Of a stretch of DNA of 64,000 bases, positions 1 to 11,399 are shown piece by piece. The translations under genes were made by a program, and so were the position numbers. The DNA is taken from positions 248,001 to 312,000 of the forward strand of contig JAHGAU010000015.1 in NCBI GenBank assembly GCA_019925105.1, given 5' to 3'. Source of the stretch: Niebla homalea. Lineage: Eukaryota; Ascomycota; Lecanoromycetes; Lecanorales; Ramalinaceae. Within the stretch, counting starts at the first letter, position 1; every line of letters begins with the position of its first letter. The notes beneath the pieces were generated by a model that saw only the letters and a list, made by a program, of their open reading frames with translations, ran no database searches and had not been told where the DNA came from.

Positions 1-588
1 CAGCATGCGCCCGAAGGCGGTTACTCGGGTCGAACGAATAAGCTTGTCGACGGGTGCTACAGTCATTGGGTGGGTGCAGCGTGGACGTTTATCGAGACAG
101 CACTAAGGCAGCCACAAGAAGAAGGTGCCTTCACCCAAGGGTCTGTGGACGATGGGATGTACAGCAAAGAAGGTCTGATACGGTACGTCCTGTCATGCTG
201 CCAAGCAGATTCATCAGGAGGAGGTGGCCTCAGAGATAAGCCAAACACGTGAGTCGGCACCGTCAACCCGGAATCGTTTTGCGGCGACTGATATGGAACG
301 CGCAGCGGGCCGGATGGTTATCACACATGTTACACCCTCGCAGGTTTAAGCTACGCTCAGCACTCCAGCACCTTTGACGATGCTGCCCAGTACAGTTCGG
401 CAAATGCTCTGGCCGCTCCATTTGGTTGGATCCCGACGACTAGGCCCGCCGATCAGGGCAATGAGGGATCATCAGAGCCCGCATATGACATGGATGATAC
501 ACTGCAGTCTTTGCATCCAATCTTTGTGATTCCGTGGCATGCGGTCGAGCAGACCCGCGCTTTCTACACTACCAAAGTCGGATTTTGA
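1..588 (+). CDS. RAM1: Protein farnesyltransferase subunit beta, C-terminal half (5' end outside window)
   Basis: Catalytic beta subunit of the cytosolic CAAX farnesyltransferase, which with the alpha subunit attaches farnesyl to Ras/Rho-type proteins and mating pheromone. The frame is open from base 1. It shows the family signature NKLVDGCYSHW, whose Asp and Cys are two of the zinc ligands, then a GGLRDKPN block. After an intron at 249-305 (phase 2, donor GTGAGT) comes GYHTCYTLAGLS, whose His is the third zinc ligand. Exon 2 is 306-588 and ends ...TTKVGF. Splicing joins the two halves exactly as in the family, GLRDKP...GYHTCY. Only the last four or so alpha-alpha barrel repeats are in the window; the N-terminus lies upstream. 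The three zinc ligands that can be checked are all present, so an active enzyme is inferred. Confidence 0.93.
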
Positions 589-2997
589 GCATCATGCCAC
601 TTCCATTGGAGCGATCTTGGAACTCTCAGGGTATGACAGCGAGTCCAGCCAATGCAGAGATGGCGGCATCGGGCGATATAATTTTCTGCAGGCGAGGCGC
701 AGACCGCAGACGGTTCGGAATTATTCCGTTGTGCATTATTGAATTGGAGCTTCGATATCTTTCGGAACGCTAGTACGAATGGGGTTTAGCCAACAAGATT
801 TAAATTTCACCTCATCGTCCACGTCTCGCTTCTCTTTCGGACCTCCCATATTGAGACTCATGCGACTCCTGAGTCCTATCCTCACTTGCGAACTAGGCAT
901 GGATGTGAATTGTCTACATATCGATCCAGGCATGCTCTGGCGTCTTACCCCTGGTGAACGTCAATCAAGAGGGCAATGCCACCCGCTGCAGCTATCTCTT
1001 AGCTGCAGCCACTTCATGTTGGTAGAACGGGCGCGCCGCTCCTTGGATCCAATTTAGATCGAGGATGAGAATGAAGCGCCTCTAAAGACTAAATGTCTTG
1101 GACTCAAAAAGGACCCAGACTCCTGAAGAGGGATTGGCGAATCGCCGGTGCTTGGAGAAGGCATCTTCCATGAGACAGTGGAACCTAGGGATCCCACGCA
1201 ATTCCTGGGAGAGGAGAAACACGCAGCCAAAGACCATTGGCACGGAAGGTCGAGCAACGACAAGCTAAACGACACAAGACAGCAACGGTGCCATGTCTCG
1301 ACCAGTCCCTGCGTCATGAATTCATGCTTATCCTCGCAGTATTCTGTCAACGGCTTTCTAGCGGAAGTGGGATTGGCCAGTAATCCTGCTAGTCGTTTTG
1401 GTGTTCCAACGCATGACTGCGCAACAAGCGCAGCTGCCAACTCATCACCGCATGCATGGGCCAGCACCCAGTCAAATCGTTCACGCCCCAGCTTTGCCTG
1501 CCCGCCAATCTGCCTTTCCACCACCGTGGAATCTTCACAGAAACACACACGACGGCAAGGCACCTCATTCACCCGGGAGCACCAAGGCCTTGATTTGACA
1601 CCACACTTGGGCAACTTTTCTCTATTCACGACTTCGAGCTTGTCGTGACCCAACCCGCCCTTCTGAAAGTAGCCTTCGGCTGCAATCGCTGCGCTTAACT
1701 AGCACGAACTATCTGTTCCGGAGGTACCTCTTTGCGCCCCCTCTGAGGAACCAGCATGTGGGGAACGGAAGGAGTCATTTCGATATGGCGTGGCCTATGC
1801 GCTCGCCTCGACATTCTCCCGCCCACGATTTTGCTCCGTCGCCGGGGCCTTTCTGCTCAATCGGTGTTTGCCACGATGCCAATCCATTTGCCTTGTGTGA
1901 GCAGCTGCATCCAAGCAACTGAGGGGTCCAACCACTGACTCCACCGGTAATAAGGAACCATTCGATCTCAAGAACTTCCTAAAGTACCTGCTTGCGCGCA
2001 TCCAGCGCACCCAGTACTTCTGGTCCAATACATCCTGCTTATGAGATCCGTTCATCTCTCCGCCAGGCGTCTCGCCTGTCCCTGACGCGCATCAGTAGCA
2101 TCTCGACTGACTCGGAGCTATCTGCGGACCCTGCACGTCAATCCATATCCCTCCTTGCCTTCGATCGGCCAGACTCGAAACCTCCCATAGGCTGACCATC
2201 TTTGCAGAGTCTTAGTGAGGAGCTACTGTCTCTGGACCATGTTCAATGGTAAAACGTGCGCCAGCGCATCGTCGCTTGGATTCCATTAGTCACTGAGCTG
2301 TAGACAGCAAATGCTTGCTGCAGGCAGAGTCCTCCATCACCAGTGCCTTGCCCGAGTCGCCTTTCTCCACATTGCTCGATGTATTAGATATAAAGACGCT
2401 CATTGCTGTATCTTGTGCTTTCCCATGCTCTGAGATCGTTCTGCATAATAAATCTCCGACTCATCCATCGTTGAGAATCAGGTCGCATTCACCTGAGAGA
2501 CCTTCACATCTTGGAAAATAGTCGGACCATACAATCCCTCTTGGATCGTGACCATTGACCTCTTTGGGTATCAACACCTCCCTGCAAGCCACTCACATTG
2601 GATCTACGTCATTGCATTGGCAGATCTCTTTGGGCATCAACTTCGGTCCCTCGACCTTCGCCCTTGGACACAGATGGGCTATTATCAAGAATACCTTTCC
2701 AGTCAGTGACCTCTCCTTCAATGTGGCGGCCCCTCAGATCTGTTCACCCCTGATTCACACGGAGCGCATGGATTGCCAATTATGCCCGTGACTGTTTTGC
2801 TGCGGACAAACCCGCGAACATGAGGTTCTGGTGCTGTACTCTCCTTCCTTCTGATATAGAACCCAAAGCCCAAAGAATGTTTTGTCAATTACCTGAATTG
2901 GGCCACCGGAATTGGTGAACGTTGATCAGGCCCTGGTCTCGGTCGCTGTCCACTGCGATGACGGGGAAACGTGGATAGAGTCAGTGCCTGAAGGGAC
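589..2997. other. Region without a convincing gene
   Basis: About 2.4 kb between the farnesyltransferase gene and the dsRBD-like exon. Open frames of up to 199 codons occur on both strands (for example 1054-1653 minus and 1148-1648 plus), but they overlap each other, show no recognisable motif and have unremarkable composition. Upstream exons of the gene ending at 3489 may lie here, but I could not find them. Confidence 0.5.
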
Positions 2998-3489
2998 GTG
3001 GGAGCTGACGACCAGCTTGCAGATCTCTGTTGCCGTCGGCAATGGCCTGAGCCAATCTTCACATCTTTCCGTCACAGCGGCGGCTTCATTTGTGTGGCAC
3101 GGGTCAACAACCGGGAGTACCAGTGTGACACAAGCCATGAAAGTACGAGCCTAGCCCGTGAGGATGCCGCGATGCAAGCTTACTGGCGCTGCCAAAACTT
3201 TTCCCGCAACGATGGAATGCTCTCCAAGGAGCATGGGCGTGGTGGCCAGAAAGTCCAAGGCAGGCCCATTGCCATTGGCACGGAGCGGGCCAGTACATAT
3301 TCGGATGACTCAAGGAGCAGCGGCAGCCGCAGCGGCGGGAGCAGCCCCACCAGTATTGGGAGTTTTGCCTCGTATGGATCATCCAGCCAGAGGCAGATTG
3401 GGAGCAGCGGGAGCAGCGGGAGCAGCGGAAGTAGCAGCAGTACCCACAGCAGGTCCTCCAGGCATCACCACAGCAGTAGGAGATACTAG
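2998..3489 (+). CDS. Double-stranded-RNA-binding-like protein, 3' exon only
   Basis: The first part reads like a fungal dsRBD: a WPEPIFTSF start, a GGFICVARVNNREYQ beta region and an ending SLAREDAAMQAYWRCQNFS that resembles the last helix of the fold. A basic Ser/Gly/His-rich tail with GSSGSSGSS runs follows, ending ...SSRRY at the stop. The reading frame is closed just upstream by a TGA at 2989-2991, and no ATG fits, so this is most likely the last exon of a longer gene. Possible acceptors are CCAG at 3015 or GCAG at about 3022. The assignment rests on motif resemblance alone, and a decayed gene is possible because no upstream exon was found. Confidence 0.45.
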   Translation: MGADDQLADLCCRRQWPEPIFTSFRHSGGFICVARVNNREYQCDTSHESTSLAREDAAMQAYWRCQNFSRNDGMLSKEHGRGGQKVQGRPIAIGTERASTYSDDSRSSGSRSGGSSPTSIGSFASYGSSSQRQIGSSGSSGSSGSSSSTHSRSSRHHHSSRRY

Positions 3490-4311
3490 CTATCCCCATA
3501 CCTGGAGAAGGACCCTACCACGCCTCCCCCTGGAGCAATGACGATTTTCTGTGACTGTACCATGACCCGAATCCTTACATGTCTTCTAAATTCCACAAGC
3601 GGTCCTGATGAGGATGACCCTTACGATCAGGATGAGTCCCAAAATAGACCATTCATTAAAACGCGGAGCCCTACCAAGAAGCAAAATGCATCCTCCTTTC
3701 ATCATTCCCTGGGGGGTTCAATTTACGGGGTTAGGGCGACCTCAGCTTGCAGGGTGCATAGGCTCTCCCATGCTGGTATTCCATACTTCCATGACTGCAT
3801 CAAGCGAGGTGTTGGCCTCGATCTGAAGGCCTTGATGTTCGAGAATCCGGAACTCTCATTAATGAATTCATTACTGCCTGGCATAGCGTTTTTGAGGTGG
3901 TGCCAAGTGAGAATAACTTGATATGAATGACGATCATGACTACGACCAATCAACGACCCATATTTTACGATAGACTAGAGAATGAATTCTCCTATCTGCT
4001 ACATAAAACATCCCTCACACAGAGCGAATGTACCTTGAGCTTGCTGGATTGTATGTTGATGAATGAATTCCCACAGTCAACAGGAATCCGAACAAAAAGG
4101 GATACAGCTCAGCCTTAAAAGTCTTGGCATAAAATCTTGAAATTTAATTTTCTAATTTTATTTTGTGCACATTTCTCACATCGTCACAATCGTCACATCC
4201 TGCCCAGTCACGTCTCCTGTGGCCTTCAGTAGAGAAGTCCTCACTTCCCATGGCCGTAATCATTGCCAAGCAAGCGATCGCGGCTTGCAAGAGGGTCCCA
4301 TTGCGAGTACG
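3490..4311. other. Intergenic, upstream of MCU
   Basis: No supported gene. Holds the 3' flank of the dsRBD-like gene and the presumed promoter and leader of the calcium uniporter gene. A/T-rich stretches occur at about 4135-4165. Confidence 0.6.
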
Positions 4312-5938
4312 ATGAACAAGCCATCTACCAGAACAGTCCGAGCTGCTCTGTCTTTCTTTTGCACGAAGCATACCTCCCCCTTCCCGGCCCAATATCCTAG
4401 GATCAGGATCTGCAACGCCTTCTCTACCTCAAAGCCTTCACCAATCGCATCACTCAATACCTTGAACCAAAATGCCCTCCAGGTGCCGTCGTCCTTCGGG
4501 CTACATGTTAGAAAAGCAAGAGGGTTGCAGCTCAGGTCAGAAAGCACAGTAGCAACCCCCCGCCAAGTTGAAAAGGAAAAGCAGACCAGAGCACCATGGC
4601 ACCGCGAGGGCTCCAATGTGCCTCCGGTCAGACGGCCCAGGTCAGCTGGAGCAATGACCAAAGGTAGGCGCTCTATTACATTATTGATCCAGTACCTCAC
4701 TATACTTCCTCTCGCCTCGCACATGCCTTTCGCGTGAAACAACCCTCTGACATCGATTGTGTGCAGGAAAGCTTCTGACAACCCCATCCCGTCTCCTGAA
4801 ACTCGTCATCCCCCTTACAACCCTTGACAAGAACTCGGACCGTAAAGATGTTGAGCCACTCGCCCTACTTGTCCATCCACAGCAGCCTCTGTCCTACCTG
4901 GAGCGGCTCATACAATCTGAGCTTCCGCCCATACGTGGAACTGATGGGGAGGAAAAGACTCCGCACGTCTACTTTCGAGCCGAGGACTCACAGCAGGATG
5001 AGATCGACCCGAAGGCGCCTGGTGACAAAAAGGATGATACTCCGGAAGACATGTACGAGCATGCCGAGGAAAGCGAAGAGACCGAGACGACCAAGTTCGA
5101 CGGCAAGGCCGAGAAGACTGGCAAAATTGGGAAACCCAGCTCTGCCCAACCACCCGCACAAAGCTTGGGCGAAGGCAGCGTAGAGTCCTACTCAGGCGCC
5201 GGCCACGACGCCCCTGCTTCATCCTCAGATGGTCCAGACGACCGCAAATTTGTGCGCTGGTCCCCCAGCACCGAAATCGGTGACTTCATCCGTGACGCTG
5301 CTCGTGGCAAGGAATTCGCCCTCGAGATCCAAACATCGGAGCCTCAGAGGAATGACGAGATCCGTATTGGAGTCCCCTCATTCAATGACCGCACCCACTA
5401 CCTTCGCCTTCGCCTACGCAAGACAGCGGGCAAGATCATCGACATGGCTGGCATCAAGAAAGAGTGCGACATGCTCGCTCACCGTGGAGGACAGCGTGTC
5501 GCCATGGGCGGTGGAGCCTTACTCTGCGCTTACTGGTACGTGGTATATCGCCTTACCTTTGAGACGGATCTTGGATGGGATGTGATGGAGCCTGTTACCT
5601 ATCTCGTCGGCTTGAGCTGTTTGATCGGCGGATACCTATGGTTCCTATACCACAATCGGGAAGTGAGCTATCGGTCGGCCTTGAACTTGACCATCAGCAG
5701 GAGGCAGACGAAGCTTTACGAAAGCAAAGGATTTGATCTGGCAAGGTGGGAGAGTTTGATCGAGGAAGCGAACAGTTATAGGAGGGAAATCAAGCAAATC
5801 GCATCAGAATACGACGTCGAATGGGATGAGAAGAAGGATGAGCAGGATGAAAAGGTGACAGAGGCGATGCGGAAGGTGAGGAATGATAAGAAAGGGGATC
5901 GAAAGAAGAAAAAGGAGGAGGAGGATGACGATGATTGA
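4312..5938 (+). CDS. MCU: Mitochondrial calcium uniporter, MCU family
   Basis: Pore-forming subunit of the inner-membrane calcium channel. Two exons, 4312-4663 and 4767-5938, with a 103-base intron in phase 1, give 507 residues. The N-terminus is basic with few acidic residues (RTVRAALSFF... FSTSKP), as expected for a mitochondrial presequence. Across the splice the protein reads MTKGKLLTTPSRLLKL, a block typical of fungal MCU proteins, which confirms the junction. A low-complexity acidic stretch follows. Near the C-terminus are two membrane helices flanking the selectivity-filter loop WDVMEPVTY (residues about 388-396), the fungal form of the WDIMEP signature, with the pore Asp and Glu both present. 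After the second helix comes a matrix coiled coil and a Lys/Asp/Glu-rich tail. Start chosen at the first ATG that gives the presequence; the frame is open further upstream. No MICU or EMRE partner is visible nearby. Confidence 0.95.
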
Positions 5939-6764
5939 AGAGCGCCGGCTCTATCATCCAAAGAGACAGCAGATGTATATTCTTGATACCCTCAGAACAG
6001 ACTGTACATATACAAGAGATTTTGAGATTGAACCGTCAGGCCCAAGGACGGCCCGCCTTATTCCAGTCTACTCTGTGGAAGGCTATCCTGTTGCTTGCTT
6101 TGCCTTGGGAAGGGGTCTCGCCGCCAAAGTAACGGCCCGAATATCGGGTCGTGAAGTCCTAGTTTTTGGAAGCCGAAAATTCAAAATTGATGAGCCAAGA
6201 GCACTGCAAACTGGCAATAAGAGCGTACCGGAGTATTCGGAAAGCCAGGAAGATGCTGATAACCTTGAGAAGAAATCGAAGTGCTAATGTTGACAAGTGT
6301 GTATGAAGGCTCTCTCCAGATGACAGAATCTTAGAATGGATGATGCTACATAATCGCAACTTCGAATTTCAAACTCTCTGACGCAAATACCATTACCGGT
6401 GTTGACTCAATCAACTCACCCTCTTCCATCAAATCCGCCGTTGAGACGCGGTAAAAGTGCCCCTCCTGCTACCCAACATCAGTCTCCTGCAGCTAAAACT
6501 GTCTTCGGCCTCCATTGTCGCTCGAATACTGCTCTCCCATCCAGCAGCTAAAGATTCATCCTGGTCGACTGTCCGTACGACAATTTAACGGATATCACAT
6601 GACCATGAGTTTGTCCCTGACCTGATCGTACATTCGTCCTCTACTAGGTGAGCTGGGAGCACCGGCTGAGCCGGGAGCACCAGCTGATGGTGGAGGAGGA
6701 GGGGAATCTAACGGCATGTTCATGTCAGCTACTCTGGACCTCTAAATGTGTTTCTGAGCTGCTT
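5939..6764. other. Intergenic between convergent genes
   Basis: Nothing supported. Short overlapping frames only; this is the shared 3' flank of MCU and the minus-strand gene that follows. Confidence 0.6.
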
Positions 6765-7169
6765 TCAGTTCCTTTGGTCTCGACGTAGGATCCATCGAGG
6801 CAGTTCTTTGCTTGTGAAGGCATTCGCAACCGTTGGAGCAAAGGGCGCCGATAAAGGCAACTTACCACGACCGGGCTGAGGTCCTCTGCTATCACCTTTC
6901 TTTGGCTTGTTCTTCTTGTTTCGCTCGTCGCGGTAGCGGCAAACATGGTACAGCATCCATTTGATGACCCAGTTGTCTGGGATCTGTCCTCCTGAATCGT
7001 ATTTGGACTTGGTTTCCACGCAAGCCGCGTTGTATATCTGGATGACTGTATGGTTGATCGCACTTTCTGTGAACTGATTGTACGACCATGGAGCGGCTTC
7101 CCCCTCGAACTCTGGCTTGAGGTTTGCCGTGCGAGCCAGATGCCGATTGTAGCCCCGAGTGGCCTCCGT
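6765..7169 (-). CDS. Uncharacterised small protein, 3' exon(s)
   Basis: I do not recognise this protein. An open frame of 135 codons starts at a good acceptor: TTCATAG ends at 7170, with a GGCTGACG branch-like site just upstream. Its first part (residues about 1-95) is balanced and protein-like, including PWSYNQFTES and WVIKWMLYHVCRYRDE, then becomes Lys/Gly-rich and ends DQRN. A GTAAGT donor with an AAAG acceptor inside the frame would remove 60 bases without changing frame, so a further intron is possible. The first exon is unresolved. The best candidate starts at an ATG near 7345 (MGSHGVPQSC...), but its only phase-compatible donors are weak. Neighbouring genes give no clue to function. 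Confidence 0.45.
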   Translation of the reverse strand, partial: TEATRGYNRHLARTANLKPEFEGEAAPWSYNQFTESAINHTVIQIYNAACVETKSKYDSGGQIPDNWVIKWMLYHVCRYRDERNKKNKPKKGDSRGPQPGRGKLPLSAPFAPTVANAFTSKELPRWILRRDQRN

Positions 7170-9327
7170 CTATGAACGCGTCAGCCAATGGACTCTCGTT
7201 CAAATCTTCATCTCGTCATGCTTGTGGGGAGTGGCAACCTTCATTTCACTGTACAGATCCGCGTCTTCTCCTGACGCCTTGTCCAAGCCAAGCACGGTGA
7301 AGAATTCGCCTTTGGAGCAGCTCTGTGGCACACCATGGGAACCCATGGTTTGCCTCGTCTGATCGTGCGTAGAGCAGCAAAGACAAATAGACTGGAGATC
7401 ACTTCTCTTGTATCCGAGGTGGCAAAGGACAGAAGTACGGAGGGAATGGGAGATGCAAAGAACAGGCAAGTGGAGGTGCTACTTATATGCCCTCCAGTAT
7501 CGGATCTTTCGTACGATTTGCTGTCCTCGAGAAGCTCATTCCGGGTCTTGCCTGCCTCGAACTCCCCTTCCGATGGTTTGAAACTGGCAAACAGCAAGCA
7601 ACGAGGATGCGACTCGTCCTCACCTCGTTCCAAACGCGCCTTGCTCCCGAAATACGTTGATGATCATCAGGCCGAAGGCAAACCACGCTTCGAGCAGCGG
7701 GAAAGATGTGGGAAGCTCGTTCTGTTCGGGGACAACATGCAGTGGTCAATTGTGATATATGAGATGCGATAACGTGGACGAGAAGCAAGCGTCGGAAAAT
7801 CCAAAGCAAGGTCATGGACGCCTTGTGGCAATTGAAGCCTGAATGATGTCTACCTATACCCGTCAAGGGGTTGAACAGCTGGAAATTCTTGAGATCACTG
7901 CGCCCGGACCATCTGTGAGCTGGATGCTTCTACTTCAAATCTTCTAGCAGGTCTTGTTTGATCATCAAGCAACCTACAAACCGGCGGTTCACCGTCTTTG
8001 CTGAATCCGCAGAGATTTTGATCCATGGTATAGATCCGGCAGCCTGGTCGGCTATCAAGGATCTAGCCCTGTATATGCAGCCACAATCCTGTCATATTCC
8101 AACCCATAGGAATGGCTGGGCACTAGAATTGGGAAATGGCCCTTGCATTACTTCCCTCGTACGCCGAGAGCGCCTTTACTACTGCCAGCCCTCTTTCTCG
8201 CGGCGTATATGTGTCAAAGGGGCATTTTACCTTTTGAGACATTCAACCCGAGACCTCCACTCTTCTGACGGGAGCAACGATTAGATTCTGTGCGAGAGAA
8301 GCTGATGGACGAGGCTTTGCTTTCAGGTATCAGATCTGGAACAATGATTTGAATATCTTGCATGGTGAAATTGCCAGAACCAAGTCTGACACCACTGACA
8401 ACACACACACACGACCGGAGATTATGCTTTCGGGGCCTTGCATACTGCATAAAATGACATGGGTTGGGCCACACCAAAAGGGAGATGGGTACGGTAAGGA
8501 GAGGTGATGTCGTCCAACCTACCATCAGGTTGGGAAAATTCCTCTGTCAAGCAAACAATACTTGGTGCATGGTGCTGCTAGGAGGACCCGAGGCATTGTG
8601 CATCTCAGCTTTCGTGTTGGTATATTGCGAGGCTCAATGCTCACCGCTCACCGCTCACGGCTGGAATCTATAGCCTTTTCTGGTCAAAGTCTTGCATATG
8701 CTGCTCGCCTGCTTCATGACTGTGTTCGCAGAGGGTGGAGACGGGATGAAGCACCACCTAGGTGGGGATTATCGCTTGAAGTTGCGTATTCAACATCTTG
8801 ACCCAACAAATGATTCTTGCTCCACTGGAAGAGCAATCTCGGCGCTTTCGTGATGTCACCTTTCAGGGGCAATGTAGAGCAGCACAGTCTCGCGCCCTGT
8901 GATTGCTCTGCTGTACTCTGAAACATCATACACCCTCTGTAGGCAGATGCAAACGACGCTTGACGTTGCTTCTCCCTCAAGTGTCCAAGCTAACCCCACC
9001 GGTCGAGCTCGAAGCTAAGGATTAGGTGCCAAAGACGAAATCTTCGACGTGATGCATCAAGAGCTCAGTCCAGACCCTCAAAATAGCAGAGTACCTCTCC
9101 AATGTCCAGTCGACATAGCGCCATGGAAGGAGCCCATGGGATCACGCAGCTTCTCCGACTCCAGGCGGTCAGATGTCAATGGTTTGGTTGCTCCTTCCAC
9201 AATCACTCAATTATGCTACCCTTCTTCATAAAGCAATCTCGAACCGAAGCAGCTTCTACAACTCATGTTGCCATCCGTCGAAGCAGATTTTACGAAAAGC
9301 ATCGTTCAAGCACATCAAGTCTTCAGT
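7170..9327. other. Mostly non-coding, possible first exon near 7240-7345
   Basis: About 2.1 kb. A possible 5' exon of the preceding minus-strand gene lies at about 7240-7345. A short CA dinucleotide run occurs at about 8400-8411. Otherwise I see overlapping short frames with no motifs. Confidence 0.5.
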
Positions 9328-11399
9328 ATGACTATCTCACCTCTCGCAATGACGGCCATCAGAAATCTCAAAGACAACAGGTCTCCGCGCCGCTATCCCC
9401 GCAAGACGATGGCACAGTGTACGGAGGTGGAGCCAAACATTGAGGTGGACATTGACGGGTTACTGAGCCAGATCCACTCCGTCAATGGTGCAGTCACTGC
9501 GGCCTGCCTTTCCGAAGACGGGTATTTCTCCCAAGATGAAGACATCGATCCTGGATTGGCGGAATCGGCTGAGCGAAAGTTGACTGAGCCGCTGGAGAAT
9601 CTGAGAATGGCGTTTGAGATTATTTTGGGACAGGTGAAGAATTGGGCTGATCGAGCGAGGTATTATATCGCTCCCCAATACCTTTGGCGTCGAGGGACGT
9701 TAATCTAATGATGGTTCTGTGGCAGGTTCTTCGAGCAAGACACAGTGGTGAAAGCCAGTGAGTTGCCTTTGCTCTATGACCCTCCTCACCAACAGTTGGC
9801 GAAGAAAAACGACACCTGATCTCATTCTCTGAAAGTTGCTAATGCACAATCAATCCAGAGCAAAGTCCGGTAGCAAAGGGCAACCCCCTCACGTCTTCGA
9901 ACCTCGATGTCGAAGAAGAAGCCGTCCGCGATGTCACAAAGCTTCTCAGGGGGAACGGGCCAATCGATAGACACTACCTCCGAATCTTCGATCACTTCAT
10001 CGACGAGACCTGTCGACTGCTCGCGCCAATGCTCGACCTTGTTGCCTTCATCGAATCGATCTCCGACACCGCCAAGGGTCGCCCATGCTCCATTGCAACG
10101 GAGAGTGCCGCAAAAGCGAATCCACAACCTTTGCCCACCAGAAACGAGCATGATAGCCCCAGTGTCGAGAGCGACGAGGAAAACGAGAGCCCGTCATATT
10201 GCCCCGAGCACAGCTCCGACTCCTCCGACCACGACATGCCCGATGCCGCAGCCGCAGCGGCCCCTCCTCCCTCCTCCGATGCCACGCCATCTGGAAATCT
10301 GCTCCTTACCCCGCCCCTCACTTCGAAAGCCACCATCTTCCCGCCGGAAACGGCCTCCCCTCCGTCTCCTCCACAATCCCAAGCCAAATCCATTCTCATC
10401 CCCTCAGACCCTCCCCCACAACCACCGCCAACACCGTTCTACATCACCCGCCTAATCTCCCGCGGGCATTCTCTCACCACACTCTCCCCTCCTTCCCCTG
10501 CCGACGCACCAATCTGGACACGTCTCCTCGCCTCTTCGCGGACGGCCTTGCTCGTAGCCGATCACCTAGCCTCGCACGCCGAGGAAGCCGGGTACCATGC
10601 CCGACGGCAGCAGAAGGTGTGGCGGCGGATGTGCGACTACATTGAGGAAAGGGCGCAGCTTATAGGACAATGGAAGGTGTCGCAGGGGCACTCTTCGCCA
10701 CGTGGGGAGAATGAAGGGAACCCACGCTTGACCGCGGAGGAAAAAGAGGCGCAGGAGGTGGCGGAGGCGGTGAGGAAGGTTGAGGCGATGATTAAGCGGG
10801 AGAGTGAGGGCGGGGATCCCCCGGCTGAGGGGGATGGAGACGGGGATGGGAATGGGGATGACGAGGACGAGGACGAGGATGGGGAGATGAGGGAACGGTA
10901 TAGACGGGGCATGCAGAAGTTCGAGAGGGAGGACCGGTGGAGGAAGTCACCGAGTATCCGGTGGAAAGATCGGGAGGACGAGGAGGGTCGTGACCGCTCT
11001 CGACGGCGGCGTAGTGAGCTGGGAAGCGGAGACGAGAATGTGAGTCGGGGCAGGACCCTGAATAAGGGCAAATGGAAGGTTGAGGGCATCGGTTTGGGGA
11101 TTGAGGGGGATGTGAATTCACACCTGGGACTGGGGTCGGTTGGGAGGTTTGGGGATATTCTTGGTGAAACCAAGTCGCCATTGCAAACGAGATCGCCGTT
11201 GGAGGTGAAGGGGAAAGGGAAGGTGGAGAAGGAGGATTGGGATGGAAGGCCGGGGAAGGGGAAAGGGATGATGCGGGGTGATGGATGGGTGGGCGAGACC
11301 GCGGATCTAGGGTTTGGGCCCGGGGATAATGATGATGATGATGAGAAGACGAGGTCTGCGTTGTTGGGGTTGAGGGAGAGGAAATGGAAGGGGGGGTGA
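9328..11399 (+). CDS. Uncharacterised acidic/charged protein, three exons
   Basis: Exons 9328-9659, 9726-9757 (only 32 bases) and 9859-11399 join in phase to give 634 residues. Introns of 66 and 101 bases have donors GTATTA and GTGAGT, and the second has a GCTAATG branch site. The first 190 or so residues look folded and helical (LENLRMAFEIILGQVKNW, then GPIDRHYLRIFDHFIDETCR after splicing). The rest is low complexity: Pro/Ser/Ala-rich, then long acidic and Arg/Lys-rich stretches (DEDEDEDGE, REDRWRKSPS, RDRSRRRRS). I recognise no domain. A charged, RS-like tail would suit a nuclear protein, but that is only inference. The start could instead be the ATG at 9265 or 9349. The long antisense frame over exon 3 is a composition artefact. 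Confidence 0.7.

Noticed and set aside
1054..1653. 199-codon minus-strand frame
   Set aside because: No motif, overlaps an equally long plus-strand frame, no splice or start support; probably chance.
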